From contig NZ_JAPCHV010000016.1 of assembly GCF_026107645.2 (NCBI RefSeq), forward strand, positions 60,112 through 124,111: a stretch of DNA of 64,000 nt, written 5' to 3'. Below are positions 16,519 through 25,245 of this stretch, in pieces. The position numbers and the translations under genes are program-made. Source of the DNA: Flavobacterium sp. MFBS3-15. GTDB taxonomy: Bacteria > Bacteroidota > Bacteroidia > Flavobacteriales > Flavobacteriaceae. Every line of letters starts with the position of its first letter. The stretch's first letter is position 1. Under the pieces are notes generated by a model. The model saw only the letters and a program-made list of their open reading frames with translations, ran no database searches and had not been told where the DNA came from.

Positions 16519-17037
16519 CTACTCTTTAAAATATTTTATCCCTGCGTCTTTGAAAATCATCCAAAAAGAACCCACATTCATCAAGCCGTGAGTAAAGTTT
16601 TTGGATGTTTCATAATTCCCACACATAAAGCAAATTTCTATGTAAGCAATTATTTCAGAATTTTTATTGTAAAAAAGAATTGAATGTCTGGGATCGAAAC
16701 AAGCCGCACTTTCAGTAGGTGGGTCATCTATATAAATGGCTTTAAACAGATCCTTTTCGAGTTTCTCATTAATTACTATTCTCTCTTTAATATAGCTAGT
16801 ATCAATTACCAGTTTTTTATCTTCGACGATAACATTGAAATTTTCCCTGTCCCTATCCCACGAATATCTGCCGGAATAAGAAATCAACTCTATCTTCTCT
16901 GCCTCTGAAAAAGGAAAAGTCTCCTCCATTTTGGGGAGTTTTACTTCTTTTTGGACAGCAGCTTTCTCTTCAGCTTTTTTACAACTGAATAATGAAAATG
17001 TTACGGCAACAATTATTAAAAATTTACTCCACCGCAT
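16519..17037 (-). CDS. hypothetical lipoprotein inserted between parE and parC
   Basis: 172 residues with a clear lipoprotein signal ([19 protein letters not shown] followed by KKAEEK). No recognised domain; it includes a basic/acidic beta-rich middle and [20 protein letters not shown] near the end. The start overlaps parE by 14 bases, and its TAG abuts the parC ATG with no gap, so the three are cotranscribed and likely coupled. Its codons are much richer in A and T (ATT, AAA, TTT) than those of parE and parC, suggesting later arrival. An envelope lipoprotein has no evident role with a topoisomerase. Confidence 0.75.
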   Translation of the reverse strand: MRWSKFLIIVAVTFSLFSCKKAEEKAAVQKEVKLPKMEETFPFSEAEKIELISYSGRYSWDRDRENFNVIVEDKKLVIDTSYIKERIVINEKLEKDLFKAIYIDDPPTESAACFDPRHSILFYNKNSEIIAYIEICFMCGNYETSKNFTHGLMNVGSFWMIFKDAGIKYFKE

Positions 17038-18874
17038 CCAGTTCCACTTTCAAATTATTAATGATAAACTCCTGCCTGTCAGGGGTGTTCTTGCCCATAT
17101 AGAACTCCAGCAGGTTTTGTATCGAGGTCGCACTGTCCAGCTGTACCGGATCGAGGCGTATCTCCTGGCCGATAAAGTGCTTGAACTCGTCCGGCGATAT
17201 TTCCCCTAATCCCTTGAATCGCGTTATCTCCGGCTTGCCCGAAAGCTTTTCTATGGCGTTGCGGCGCTCCTCCTCGCTGTAGCAATATATCGTTTCCTTT
17301 TTGTTGCGTACGCGGAAAAGCGGCGTCTGCAAAATGTAGAGGTGGTTCTCCTTGATAAGCTCGGGGAAGAACTGCAGGAAGAACGTAATGAGCAGCAGAC
17401 GGATGTGCATACCGTCAACGTCGGCATCGGTAGCGATCACGATGTTGTTGTAACGCAGGTTCTCCATTTCCTCCTCAATGTCGAGCGCGGCCTGCAGCAG
17501 GTTGAATTCCTCGTTCTCGTACACGATCTTCTTGCTCATGCCATAGGAGTTCAGCGGCTTACCGCGAAGGCTGAAGACCGCCTGCGTATTCACATCCCTC
17601 GACTTGGTTATCGATCCCGAAGCGGAGTCCCCCTCTGTTATGAACAGCGTACTTTCCAGGCTTCGCGGGTTCTTGGCATCGGTAAGGTGCACGCGGCAGT
17701 CACGCAGCTTTTTGTTGTGCAGTGAGGCTTTCTTGGCCCTGTCCCTCGCCAGCTTGCGGATGCCCGAAAGCTCCTTGCGCTCGCGTTCGGCCTGTAATAT
17801 TTTTTTCAGCAGCGCATCGGCCGTTTCCGGGTTGCGGTGCAGGAAGTTGTCCAGCTTATTTTTAATGAAATCGTTGACGAATGTACGTACCGACGGCGCA
17901 TCGGGCCCCATGTCGGTCGACCCAAGCTTGGTCTTGGTCTGCGATTCGAAAACCGGTTCCTCCACCTTTACGCTAATCGCGCTCACAATAGATTTACGGA
18001 TGTCGGATGCTTCGAAGTTCTTGTTGTAAAATTCCTTTATAGTACGCACGATCGCCTCGCGGAAGGCGCCCAAATGCGTACCGCCCTGTGTGGTGTTCTG
18101 CCCGTTTACGAACGAGTAATATTCCTCGCTGTACTGGGTCTTGCTGTGCGTCATGGCAATTTCTATGTCGTCGTCCTTCAGGTGGATGATGTCATAAATG
18201 CGGTCCTCTTCGGCAATGGTTTCGCCCAAAAGGTCCTTAAGCCCGTTCTCGCTAAAGTATTTTTCGCCGTTGTAAATTATCGTCAGCCCCGTGTTGAGGT
18301 AGCAATAATTCTTGAGCATTTTTACGATGTACTCGTTACGGTACTTGTAATTCTTGAAAATGGCCTCATCGGCAGTGAAGGTCACTTTCGTCCCCTTGCG
18401 CTTGGAGGTTTCCGCCTGGTCTTCCTCTAAGGTCAGCTCACCGGCGGAGAATTCGGCGGCCTTGATGAGCCCGTCGCGCACCGACTCCACACGGAAGTAG
18501 TTGGACAGTGCGTTCACTGCCTTGGTACCCACACCGTTCAAACCTACAGACTTCTTAAACGCCTTGGAATCGTACTTACCGCCCGTGTTCATTTTCGACA
18601 CTACATCCACCACCTTGCCCAGCGGTATGCCACGGCCAAAGTCGCGCACGCTTACGGTCTTGTCCTTCAGCGTCACCTCGATGGTCTTGCCCGTACCCAT
18701 CACAAATTCGTCGATGGAGTTGTCAATAACCTCTTTTATAAGGATGTAGATACCATCGTCAGGGGAAGAGCCGTCGCCCAGCTTTCCGATGTACATACCC
18801 GGACGCATCCGGATGTGCTCCTTCCAGTCGAGTGAACGGATATTGTCTTCAGTGTACTGATTCTGCTCCAGCAT
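17024..18874 (-). CDS. parE: DNA topoisomerase IV subunit B
   Basis: 616 residues, the ATPase subunit of topoisomerase IV. The GHKL ATP site shows [11 protein letters not shown] (Glu48, Asn52) and [10 protein letters not shown]; the TOPRIM domain shows [11 protein letters not shown] and [13 protein letters not shown]. The start [20 protein letters not shown] is typical of the flavobacterial protein. First gene of the parE-lipoprotein-parC operon. A gap of 308 bases with a long inverted repeat separates it from the next minus-strand gene's end region. Confidence 0.93.
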   Translation of the reverse strand: MLEQNQYTEDNIRSLDWKEHIRMRPGMYIGKLGDGSSPDDGIYILIKEVIDNSIDEFVMGTGKTIEVTLKDKTVSVRDFGRGIPLGKVVDVVSKMNTGGKYDSKAFKKSVGLNGVGTKAVNALSNYFRVESVRDGLIKAAEFSAGELTLEEDQAETSKRKGTKVTFTADEAIFKNYKYRNEYIVKMLKNYCYLNTGLTIIYNGEKYFSENGLKDLLGETIAEEDRIYDIIHLKDDDIEIAMTHSKTQYSEEYYSFVNGQNTTQGGTHLGAFREAIVRTIKEFYNKNFEASDIRKSIVSAISVKVEEPVFESQTKTKLGSTDMGPDAPSVRTFVNDFIKNKLDNFLHRNPETADALLKKILQAERERKELSGIRKLARDRAKKASLHNKKLRDCRVHLTDAKNPRSLESTLFITEGDSASGSITKSRDVNTQAVFSLRGKPLNSYGMSKKIVYENEEFNLLQAALDIEEEMENLRYNNIVIATDADVDGMHIRLLLITFFLQFFPELIKENHLYILQTPLFRVRNKKETIYCYSEEERRNAIEKLSGKPEITRFKGLGEISPDEFKHFIGQEIRLDPVQLDSATSIQNLLEFYMGKNTPDRQEFIINNLKVELDAVE

Positions 18875-19182
18875 AAAATTTTATGGATTTTCCGCTAATA
18901 TAGCGTAAATGCGCATAAAATGAAAGCAGGCAGGCAGAAACTTATTAAAAGGGTCTTAACAAGTGCGACAAGTATTCTGAGGTATATTTTTGAAGAACTA
19001 CCACAGAGATTCACAGAGCAGGCACAGAGATTCGCGGAGTAATTTAGATGGCGCCTGGCGCGAGAACATAGAGTAGCCTATCATCTCTGTGTTCTCGCAT
19101 TGAAGATGCTTCTCAAAATTAATTTCCTCTCTGTGTATCTCTGTGCCTGCTCTGTGTTCCTCTGTGTTATAGCAGACAAATA
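18875..19182. repeat. intergenic region holding a long imperfect inverted repeat
   Basis: This 308-base gap has no gene. Outer arms at about 18999-19040 and 19130-19169 share ACAGAGCAGGCACAGAGAT almost exactly in inverted orientation, each built from repeated CACAGAG words. An inner pair, GCGAGAACATAGAG (about 19060-19073) and CTCTGTGTTCTCGC (about 19085-19098), forms a hairpin tip. It probably forms a long hairpin in RNA or single-stranded DNA. Bases 18875-18998 are AT-rich and hold the parE promoter region, with no clear -7 consensus that I could place. Confidence 0.7.
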
Positions 19183-20151
19183 TTACCTAATCCTATACGC
19201 CGCCACCGATTTCTGGTTGATGTAGATCGTCAGCACGCCATTCGAATTGCGGTCCAGCGGCACATCGAACTCCGCTATGCTTCCGGTAGTCACGGGTTTG
19301 GCATCCTTAAAAACCTTCTCCTTGCTAAAGGCATAATGCACCTTGTCGCCCGGCTGCAGGTTCTTTATTTTAAAAGGGATGTAGGTCGACGGTTTATTGG
19401 TGAACGTACCGCCATCAGGGGTTACGAACTCATAGCCGCCCATCAGGTAGTTGCTGTAGTACAGAGGCAGTTCGGCAAAGTCCTTTTCCGTTTTTGTGGT
19501 CAGCAGCCATTTTTTATCATCGGGAAAATGGTTCAGGAAGAACACGTTGGGGTCGGTAAAAAAGTATTTGTCATTGAAGCGGAAACCGAACTGCGGCTTC
19601 TCGCCCGTTACCGTACCCGCACCCCAGGTGGCATCGAGCAGCTTCCACTCACCGCCTATTTTTATCGCATTCCACGCGTGGTCGCTGGCGCCGGGAGCGG
19701 CACCGATGTGGGCGGGATGCGACTTGGACGTACCCGTGATGATCACCGGTTCAAGCCCCGCCTTATCCGCAACAATGTAGAAAAGCGTGGCATAGCCCTG
19801 GCATACGCCTTTCTTCGATTTCAGGGTTTTCGTCGCCATGTCCTCCTTGAACTTTTTTTCCTTAGCCTCCTTTTCTGCCTGTGTCTTAAACGAATAAGCC
19901 ACCGGGCGCTCGTTCACGCCATAGGCCGCGAGGTCGTATTTGATGTGCGTTGCGATCCAGGTAAATATGGCGCGTGCCTTTTCATCTTCGCGTTTAAAGT
20001 CGGCATTGACCTTGGCGGCAAATTTATCTGTGTCTGCGAAATCAGGCCAGCCTTTTACAGTGGCATCTACTTTTGCGAAATCCTGTGCCTGTGCAGTTAC
20101 AGAAAAAATCAGCAAAAGTATAGTATAGAATAGGTTGTGTATATTTTTCAT
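19183..20151 (-). CDS. secreted transglutaminase-like protein, paralogue 1
   Basis: 322 residues: signal peptide to about residue 22 (ending VTAQAQ), a transglutaminase-core domain with the Cys in KKGVCQGYATLFY, the His in DHAWNAIKIGGEWKLLDATW and the following Asp, then a C-terminal beta domain (KIKNLQPGDKVHYAFS). The papain-like Cys-His-Asp triad is intact, so a peptidase or transferase activity in the periplasm is likely. Its neighbour upstream is a clear paralogue of similar length and order, separated by a palindromic repeat. The partner substrate is unknown. Confidence 0.88.
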   Translation of the reverse strand: MKNIHNLFYTILLLIFSVTAQAQDFAKVDATVKGWPDFADTDKFAAKVNADFKREDEKARAIFTWIATHIKYDLAAYGVNERPVAYSFKTQAEKEAKEKKFKEDMATKTLKSKKGVCQGYATLFYIVADKAGLEPVIITGTSKSHPAHIGAAPGASDHAWNAIKIGGEWKLLDATWGAGTVTGEKPQFGFRFNDKYFFTDPNVFFLNHFPDDKKWLLTTKTEKDFAELPLYYSNYLMGGYEFVTPDGGTFTNKPSTYIPFKIKNLQPGDKVHYAFSKEKVFKDAKPVTTGSIAEFDVPLDRNSNGVLTIYINQKSVAAYRIR

Positions 20152-20200
20152 GTGTGTTATTTATCCAAAAAGAGTGCCGGTACTGTTTAACGTTTATATT

Positions 20201-20278
20201 GTCACATCGAGCGCAGTCGAGATGCGTCAAAATTCCAAATAATATGATATTGTTGTTCTCGACTGCGCTCGAACTGAC
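20201..20278. repeat. palindromic intergenic repeat with a perfect 15-bp stem
   Basis: CGAGCGCAGTCGAGA (20208-20222) pairs perfectly with TCTCGACTGCGCTCG (20257-20271), with outer GTCA (20201-20204) and TGAC (20275-20278). The loop is 34 bases. Related in sequence to the larger palindrome at 13754-13871 (shared GTCA...TCGAGCG). It lies between the tandem transglutaminase-like genes and may attenuate transcription between them. Confidence 0.8.
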
Positions 20279-20306
20279 AAAACGTAATGAACAATATTAC
20301 GTTAGA

Positions 20307-21242
20307 TTAATTAATTTTATACGCTGCTACCGACTTGCGGTTGGCAAATATGGTAAGCGTGCCTGTTGCCGACTTATCCAGAACAATCGTGAACTCTCCC
20401 ACCCCACCCGTGATCTTTGGGGTGACCTTGTGCGAGAAGGCGCCCGACGTATATTGGTACAGCACATCGTCGCCTGCTTTCAGGCCGCGTATCTTAAACT
20501 GTAATAACTTCGAACCGTTCGATTTTAGTATGCCTGTTGTCGGGCTTATGATTTCATAATCAAGATTGTACTGCAAGGGCAGTGCCGCAAACTCCGACTC
20601 GCTTTTGCCCGTGAGCAGCCACTTTTTATCGTCGGGAAAATGGTTCAGGAAAAACTGTTGCGGACTGGTAAAGAAGTAATTGTCATCATACCCCAAATCG
20701 CCCGAAATGCCGCCCGATCCCCAGGTAACATCTACCAGCTTCCACTGCCCGTCGGCCTGCACCACATTCCACGCGTGGTTGCCCTTGGCAGGCGCCTTGC
20801 CAATGTCTGAGGGTACCGACTTTGCCGTGCCATACACCACCTGGCTTTGCAGGCCCAGCTTCTCCGCAACTACCTTGTATAGCATGGAGTAGCCGTGGCA
20901 TACCCCTTTGCGGGAAAGCAGCGTTTTGTTGGCCAGGTCGTTCTCAATGGCAACCAGCTTTTTCCTGCGTTCGGCTTCGTTCTTAGCCGAAAAACGGATG
21001 GGCTTGCGTCCCGGTGCGTTGGTCGAACGGTCATAGCTGATGTTCATGGCAATCCAGGTGTAGGCCGCACGTGCCCGATCATCCTGACGGGTAAAGTCGG
21101 CCGCAATCTGCGAAGCCAGCCTCTCGGTTGTGGCAAATGTTTTGGGGTACGATTTTACTTTCGCATCGACTTTTGCATAATCCTGTGCGTTAGCTAATGC
21201 CATCGAAAAAATGCTGATAAAGAGTAGATTAATTGTCTTCAT
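20307..21242 (-). CDS. secreted transglutaminase-like protein, paralogue 2
   Basis: Start set at 21242 (MKTINLLFISIFSMALANAQ), a proper signal peptide; the longer frame to 21296 would add an implausible leader. 311 residues with the same order as paralogue 1: N-terminal DYAKVDAKVKSYPKTFATT, core Cys in RKGVCHGYSMLYKVV, His in GNHAWNVVQADGQWKLVDVTW, C-terminal beta domain ending KSVAAYKIN (paralogue 1 ends KSVAAYRIR). The triad is intact. Tandem duplication is clear from the shared framework across the full length. Probably cotranscribed with paralogue 1. Confidence 0.88.
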   Translation of the reverse strand: MKTINLLFISIFSMALANAQDYAKVDAKVKSYPKTFATTERLASQIAADFTRQDDRARAAYTWIAMNISYDRSTNAPGRKPIRFSAKNEAERRKKLVAIENDLANKTLLSRKGVCHGYSMLYKVVAEKLGLQSQVVYGTAKSVPSDIGKAPAKGNHAWNVVQADGQWKLVDVTWGSGGISGDLGYDDNYFFTSPQQFFLNHFPDDKKWLLTGKSESEFAALPLQYNLDYEIISPTTGILKSNGSKLLQFKIRGLKAGDDVLYQYTSGAFSHKVTPKITGGVGEFTIVLDKSATGTLTIFANRKSVAAYKIN

Positions 21243-21285
21243 GCATATTGCTATCCAAGAAGGATGCCAAAATAGTTGCAAGGTT

Positions 21286-21368
21286 ATAAGTTTCAAAGTT
21301 GCAAAGTTTTTAGGACACCTGAACTTTGAAACTTTGAAACTTTGAAACTTTGAAACTTTGAAACTTTG
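21286..21368. repeat. simple tandem repeat of AACTTTGA units
   Basis: About six 8-base units of AACTTTGA run from 21322 to 21368, preceded at 21289-21307 by the inverted form (AGTTTCAAAGTTGCAAAG). Left and right can pair as a hairpin over the TTTTTAGGACACCTG spacer. It lies between paralogue 2 and the end of the TIGR02117-type gene. Copy number may vary between strains. Confidence 0.75.
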
Positions 21369-21375
21369 TTACTTA

Positions 21376-22059
21376 CTATCGATAATGCGTAAATATCCCG
21401 CCTTCATAAACCGTCCACAGTGCGGCTTTCTGGTTGGCGGCTTTCAGTGCGTTATTGGCCCAGGTGTTGCAGGTATAGAACAGGCTGTACTTGCCCGTAC
21501 CTTCATAAAAAGCATCGTACTGCCCGTAGCTGTGGTTGGCGATCCAGAGGACTTTCTTATCCTCACCGAACTGGAAACTTTCATTGATGTACTGCACCAG
21601 GCTTTCGTAATCTTTTTTGCTGATAGTGAGCTTTATGCAGCTGTCATCTTCTTTGAGGTCGGAATAATAGCGTGTATGCATGGCCGAGGTACCGAGGTAG
21701 AATGCCGCTTTGGCCGCAGTACTGGCCTTGAGGTCGCTCCACTCGGGCGTGTCGAGGTAAAAGCCCTTATCGCCCCACCCGAACGCTACATACTTCATGA
21801 TGCTGTCCTGAGACTTGGTATGGGCATAGAGGATCTCCTTGCTCCAGTCCTTCACGTCATTCTTTACGGGGACAACGATGTCGGTATGTACGCCGTTGGA
21901 ATTGATGAAAATGGTCACATCGCTACTGGCTTCCGGTTCGTCGTTTACGGTGATGTGCGAGCAGATTATTACCGCCAGCACATACACCACAAGGAATGCG
22001 ACGATGGCCAGCAGGAACCTGCCTGTAAATTTGAGTGCCTGCCTAACCTTTTTGTTCAT
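21376..22059 (-). CDS. TIGR02117/DUF2459 family membrane-anchored protein
   Basis: 227 residues. One membrane segment (about residues 13-35, FLLAIVAFLVVYVLAVIIC) is followed by a periplasmic domain matching TIGR02117: IFINSNGVHTDIVVPV, YVAFGWGDKGFYLDTPEWSD, and the NTWANNALKAA stretch near the end. Family members are of unknown function; a papain-like or NlpC-like thiol hydrolase relationship has been suggested by the Cys-Asn pattern, which I only infer. It overlaps the FMN reductase gene by 17 bases, so it is coupled to it, though no functional link is evident. Confidence 0.78.
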   Translation of the reverse strand: MNKKVRQALKFTGRFLLAIVAFLVVYVLAVIICSHITVNDEPEASSDVTIFINSNGVHTDIVVPVKNDVKDWSKEILYAHTKSQDSIMKYVAFGWGDKGFYLDTPEWSDLKASTAAKAAFYLGTSAMHTRYYSDLKEDDSCIKLTISKKDYESLVQYINESFQFGEDKKVLWIANHSYGQYDAFYEGTGKYSLFYTCNTWANNALKAANQKAALWTVYEGGIFTHYR

Positions 22060-22582
22060 GGTCGAAATTGCGTATAATATCCCTTAACGCATCGTCGAAC
22101 TCTTTATTGGATATCTTGCCGGCCTCTACATCAAAATTCTCCTGGAACTTGGGCAGGGAGAACTCCGCACGGATATCGCCACCATAACGCGGCAGGCTGA
22201 TCTTGGCGGCTTCCAATGCATTTTTCGCGCCATAGCCTCCCGGTGAAGTCGACAGCAAAAGGACAGGCTTATTATCAAAAACCAGCTTCTTTTGGCGCGA
22301 AGCCCAGTCGTATATGTTTTTAAAGGCCACGGTCATCCCGGCATTGTGCTCGGCCACAGAGATCACGAGCATGTCGGCCCATTCGATCTTGTCGAGGAAC
22401 ACACGGGCAACGGGCGGCTGGCCCATTTTCTTTTCTTTGTCTACACTGTACGAAGGCAATTCAAAATCGTTAAGGTCGAGTATTTCGGTTTCAGCCCCAT
22501 CAAACAGGCTTGCGGCATAAGTAGCGAGTTGCTTGTTGATGGATTTTGTAGAGCTGCTTCCGGCAAAGGCGAGTAGTTTCAT
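22043..22582 (-). CDS. NADPH-dependent FMN reductase
   Basis: 179 residues from the ATG at 22582 (MKLLAFAGSSSTKSINKQLA); an upstream in-frame Met at 22633 would add a leader of repeat DNA and is rejected. The flavodoxin-like FMN-binding fold shows GSSSTKSINKQLA (phosphate-binding loop), ISVAEHNAGMTVAFKNIYDW and STSPGGYGAKNALE. It resembles the azoreductase/quinone reductase family, moving electrons from NAD(P)H to FMN or quinones in the cytoplasm. First gene of a two-gene minus-strand operon with the TIGR02117-type gene. A short GTGATTTG simple repeat lies just upstream (about 22600-22632). Confidence 0.85.
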   Translation of the reverse strand: MKLLAFAGSSSTKSINKQLATYAASLFDGAETEILDLNDFELPSYSVDKEKKMGQPPVARVFLDKIEWADMLVISVAEHNAGMTVAFKNIYDWASRQKKLVFDNKPVLLLSTSPGGYGAKNALEAAKISLPRYGGDIRAEFSLPKFQENFDVEAGKISNKEFDDALRDIIRNFDHEQKG

Positions 22583-22704
22583 ATGTAGTTTATTTGTTGA
22601 TTCGGTAATTTGGTGATTTGGTGATTTGTTCATTCGTTTAGGGTAAAAATAAGAATATTTACAGAGTGTACCGAATATAAAGGCAAACTTCCTATATTTG
22701 GGAT

Positions 22705-23022
22705 ATGGAACTGGCTCCCGAAATAGAAATGAAACGGAATAAGCTTGCTGAACTTTGTAAAAAATATAAAGTTAGCAGGCTGTTTGTGTTTGGTTCTATG
22801 GCTAATGGAAATTTTAATTCTGGTCAAAGCGATGTCGACCTTATTGCCGAAATTGATGAAGAAAATCCGGTAGCAAAGGGAGAAACCATAATGAGTTTAT
22901 GGACGGAACTGGAAAATCTCTTTTCACGGAAAGTTGATTTAGTAACCGGTGAAGTACGTAATCCTTATCTCAAAAAGCAGATAGAAGCCACCAAACAAAT
23001 CATTTACGATGCAGCGGTCTGA
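22705..23022 (+). CDS. MntA-like minimal nucleotidyltransferase antitoxin
   Basis: 105 residues with the nucleotidyltransferase motif GSMANGNFNSGQSDVD (Gly30-Ser31, Asp43, Asp45), typical of MntA antitoxins that AMPylate HepT. It overlaps the HepT gene by 14 bases. TATATTTG (22693-22700) ends only 4 bases before this ATG, so transcription from it would give an almost leaderless message. The second ATG (22729, MKRNKLAELCKKYKV) gives the more usual family N-terminus and is a possible true start. Type VII toxin-antitoxin partner. Confidence 0.88.
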   Translation: MELAPEIEMKRNKLAELCKKYKVSRLFVFGSMANGNFNSGQSDVDLIAEIDEENPVAKGETIMSLWTELENLFSRKVDLVTGEVRNPYLKKQIEATKQIIYDAAV

Positions 23023-23338
23023 TAAGTACTTGTTTGATATCCTGCATGCCATAGAAATGATCGAGGACTTTTTGGCTGAAACACCATCATTTGTACAGTA
23101 TTGCAATGATTTAAAGACCAAGAGCGCGGTCGAGCGGCAATTGGGTATCATCGGTGAAGCAGTCAACAAATTTGAAAAAGAAAATACCGGCAAGGCCTTA
23201 TCCTATTCGCGCGAAATAATAAATTTTCGCAACAGGCTTATCCATGCCTATGACAGTGTTGATGATTCGGTAGTTTGGGCAATTAAAACCAATCATTTGC
23301 CGTTACTGAAAGAAGAAGTGCAAAGCAGGCTCGAATAG
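23009..23338 (+). CDS. HepT-like ribonuclease toxin (DUF86)
   Basis: 109 residues, all-helical HEPN fold. The active-site motif RX4H with trailing Tyr is intact: Arg74, His79 and Tyr81 in FRNRLIHAYD. In characterised systems the Tyr is the AMPylation target of MntA, which blocks the RNase. VERQLGIIGEAVNKF is typical of the family. Cotranscribed with MntA by overlap. An active toxin is expected from the intact motif; whether it guards against phage or stabilises the locus cannot be told. Confidence 0.88.
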   Translation: MQRSDKYLFDILHAIEMIEDFLAETPSFVQYCNDLKTKSAVERQLGIIGEAVNKFEKENTGKALSYSREIINFRNRLIHAYDSVDDSVVWAIKTNHLPLLKEEVQSRLE

Positions 23339-23368
23339 TCGCAGTTTTACACTTTTAATCAACATCTT

Positions 23369-23644
23369 ATGAGTAAAACAGCCCGCCAAAAAGCAAAACG
23401 AAAAGCTATCATATACCGTGTACTGGCCATATTTTTCCTTCTCATGCAGCTATCGGTTTACATGGGCGAATTACTCAATCCTGAATCGCAAAACATGTCG
23501 GGCGGGGTTCTTACAGGATATATCATAGGCATCAGCCTGTTCCTGTATGTATCCCTTATATTTTTTTATCTTTATTATAAAGCGGCAAAAACGGCCAGGA
23601 CGATTGTGAGCGAAGAGGATCTGGAGGGTATTGGGCAGAATTAG
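23369..23644 (+). CDS. small two-pass membrane protein, unknown function
   Basis: 91 residues with a basic N-terminus (MSKTARQKAKRKAIIYRV), two predicted membrane segments (about residues 17-33 and 49-70), and an acidic C-terminal tail. It follows the HepT gene by 30 bases on the same strand and may be cotranscribed with it, but no known toxin-antitoxin partner looks like this. No recognised family. Downstream (23655-23692) is a short AATTCGTAATT-type simple repeat. Confidence 0.7.
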   Translation: MSKTARQKAKRKAIIYRVLAIFFLLMQLSVYMGELLNPESQNMSGGVLTGYIIGISLFLYVSLIFFYLYYKAAKTARTIVSEEDLEGIGQN

Positions 23645-23695
23645 ACAACGGCCACCATCCACAACTCGTAATTCGTAATTGACAATTCATAATTC

Positions 23696-25114
23696 CTACT
23701 CATCCCCATACTCTCCCCCATCCTGCGACAGCCAGCCTTTGCTGCCGTCCGGTAGCGTATACCTCGCAAAGCCTTTGTCGAATTCCGAAAGCTCCTTATA
23801 ACGGGCGCTGTCATTCTGCGGCCAAAAACCGTGCAGGCCATCGCTTTTAAATCGCAACGGCAGGCCCATGTCGTATTCCCGTGCCGTAAAAGCATAGTTA
23901 TCCGGTTCCAGGGATAGGCTATACGTGCCGTCCCTCTTCAGTTCGATAATGCTTTTTGCACCACTGTTCAGCGTTACGATATAGCCTTTAGGGTTGGTGT
24001 TGTAGGGACTGTAATAGGCCGTTGTAAGGCCATAGGAAATTGTCTTGCCGTTAAGCAATTTTACCTCCTTAAAGTCGGATATTTTGGCGATTATTGTTTC
24101 CGTAACCCTCGTTTCGCCATATCGGTAGGTGTGTCTGTGCTTGTAATAGCCGCCCTGCTTTACTATGGTATCGCTGTAATGCGGGATAGTGCCGCAGCCG
24201 TCCATCCTCATATCGGGGAGTTTCTCCAACAAGTTGCCCTCGTGGGTAAGGTAAAATACCTCATTGCCCACCAGCACCCCCGCATACGAATCGGATTGCG
24301 GCTGCAGGGCACGGATGTTTTGCGGACCCGGTTCGCCGTTACGGTACAGCAGCGTGATTTTCTTCCCTGAATGCACCGCCACCATCGATGCAGTTACTGT
24401 GCTTATGGAATCATGCACAGCGGGGATGATTTCTTTTTTTCCATCGCGCAACCTGAGCCCATACCTGCCATTTTCGGTAAAGATTTCGGTAAGCGGAAAA
24501 TGCAGGCGTACTTTTTTGCGCAGCCCTTCGGCATCGGTAATGGGTACTGCAACGGGCCGCGCGTTGCCATAGCCGTAAAACATGCACAGCTTGTAGCCGT
24601 CCTTCATCGGGTAAATGCGTCCGGCAATGTTACCGTCTTTATATACGTTAAGGAGTGTTTTCCCTGAGATGGTTTGCGTCTCCAGCGTGCAGAACACAAG
24701 GTTTTCATGATCAGGGTATACAGTAGAAATATTGCGGATCACCATCAGCTTGTTAGGCAAAAAATTCACGACCTGGTATTGCGAGGCGCGCTCCACCTTT
24801 GGGTAATCGAGTTGGATTTCCAGTAAATCCTCCAGCATCTTTCCCTCTGTAGTTTTTTGAAGTGATTGTATCTCCACTACCGATGTTTCGGGAACATGGA
24901 GCAGTTTTGCCAGCGATGCGGGGCTGTCTGCCGCGCGGCCGTATTTCGGCTTGCCGTTTTCCACACTCACCTCACTGTACAGCGCACCGGTTTTTACGGC
25001 ATATTTATAGTCCATAATATACTCCGGTTCAAAGGGCTGTTGGGCACAGGCAGTAAGGGTGTGGAGCATGAAGGCTAAGACAATTCCGATTTTCATAAGG
25101 GCTTTTTTAAGCAT
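23696..25114 (-). CDS. secreted protein with WG-repeat-like segments, unknown function
   Basis: 472 residues from the ATG at 25114 (MLKKALMKIGIVLAFMLH, then TLTACAQQ), with a lipobox-like LTAC; a shorter start at 25096 is also possible, while the open frame up to 25153 is rejected. The rest is beta-rich with segments such as NGRYGLRLRDGKKEIIPAV and DGSKGWLSQDGG that resemble WG repeats. Several tyrosine-rich strands (YKCMFYGYG-like KLCMFYGYGNARPVA) follow. I assign no function. A terminator precedes it, so it is transcribed separately from ychF. Confidence 0.78.
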   Translation of the reverse strand: MLKKALMKIGIVLAFMLHTLTACAQQPFEPEYIMDYKYAVKTGALYSEVSVENGKPKYGRAADSPASLAKLLHVPETSVVEIQSLQKTTEGKMLEDLLEIQLDYPKVERASQYQVVNFLPNKLMVIRNISTVYPDHENLVFCTLETQTISGKTLLNVYKDGNIAGRIYPMKDGYKLCMFYGYGNARPVAVPITDAEGLRKKVRLHFPLTEIFTENGRYGLRLRDGKKEIIPAVHDSISTVTASMVAVHSGKKITLLYRNGEPGPQNIRALQPQSDSYAGVLVGNEVFYLTHEGNLLEKLPDMRMDGCGTIPHYSDTIVKQGGYYKHRHTYRYGETRVTETIIAKISDFKEVKLLNGKTISYGLTTAYYSPYNTNPKGYIVTLNSGAKSIIELKRDGTYSLSLEPDNYAFTAREYDMGLPLRFKSDGLHGFWPQNDSARYKELSEFDKGFARYTLPDGSKGWLSQDGGEYGDE

Positions 25115-25161
25115 AGAGGGCTTTTGAGTGGAAAAGGTTGGGAGCGCCTGCAAATAAAACT

Positions 25162-25192
25162 AAAAAACCTGCCGGAAAGTATCCGGCAGGCT
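25162..25192 (-). terminator. rho-independent terminator of ychF
   Basis: Perfect 8-bp stem CCTGCCGG (25168-25175) and CCGGCAGG (25183-25190), 7-base loop; read on the minus strand a T-tract follows (the plus strand shows TAAAAAA before the stem). It is 56 bases beyond the ychF stop and upstream of the next gene. Confidence 0.85.
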
Positions 25193-25245
25193 CTTACTAT
25201 TTAACTTCGATATCTCAATACTAAAATCTCAATACTAGATACTAT

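Noticed and set aside
13876..18874. Reading the topoisomerase genes as gyrA and gyrB
   Set aside because: The 616-residue B subunit lacks the insert common in longer GyrB proteins, the two genes are adjacent, and no GyrA box was seen in the A subunit; parE/parC fits better.
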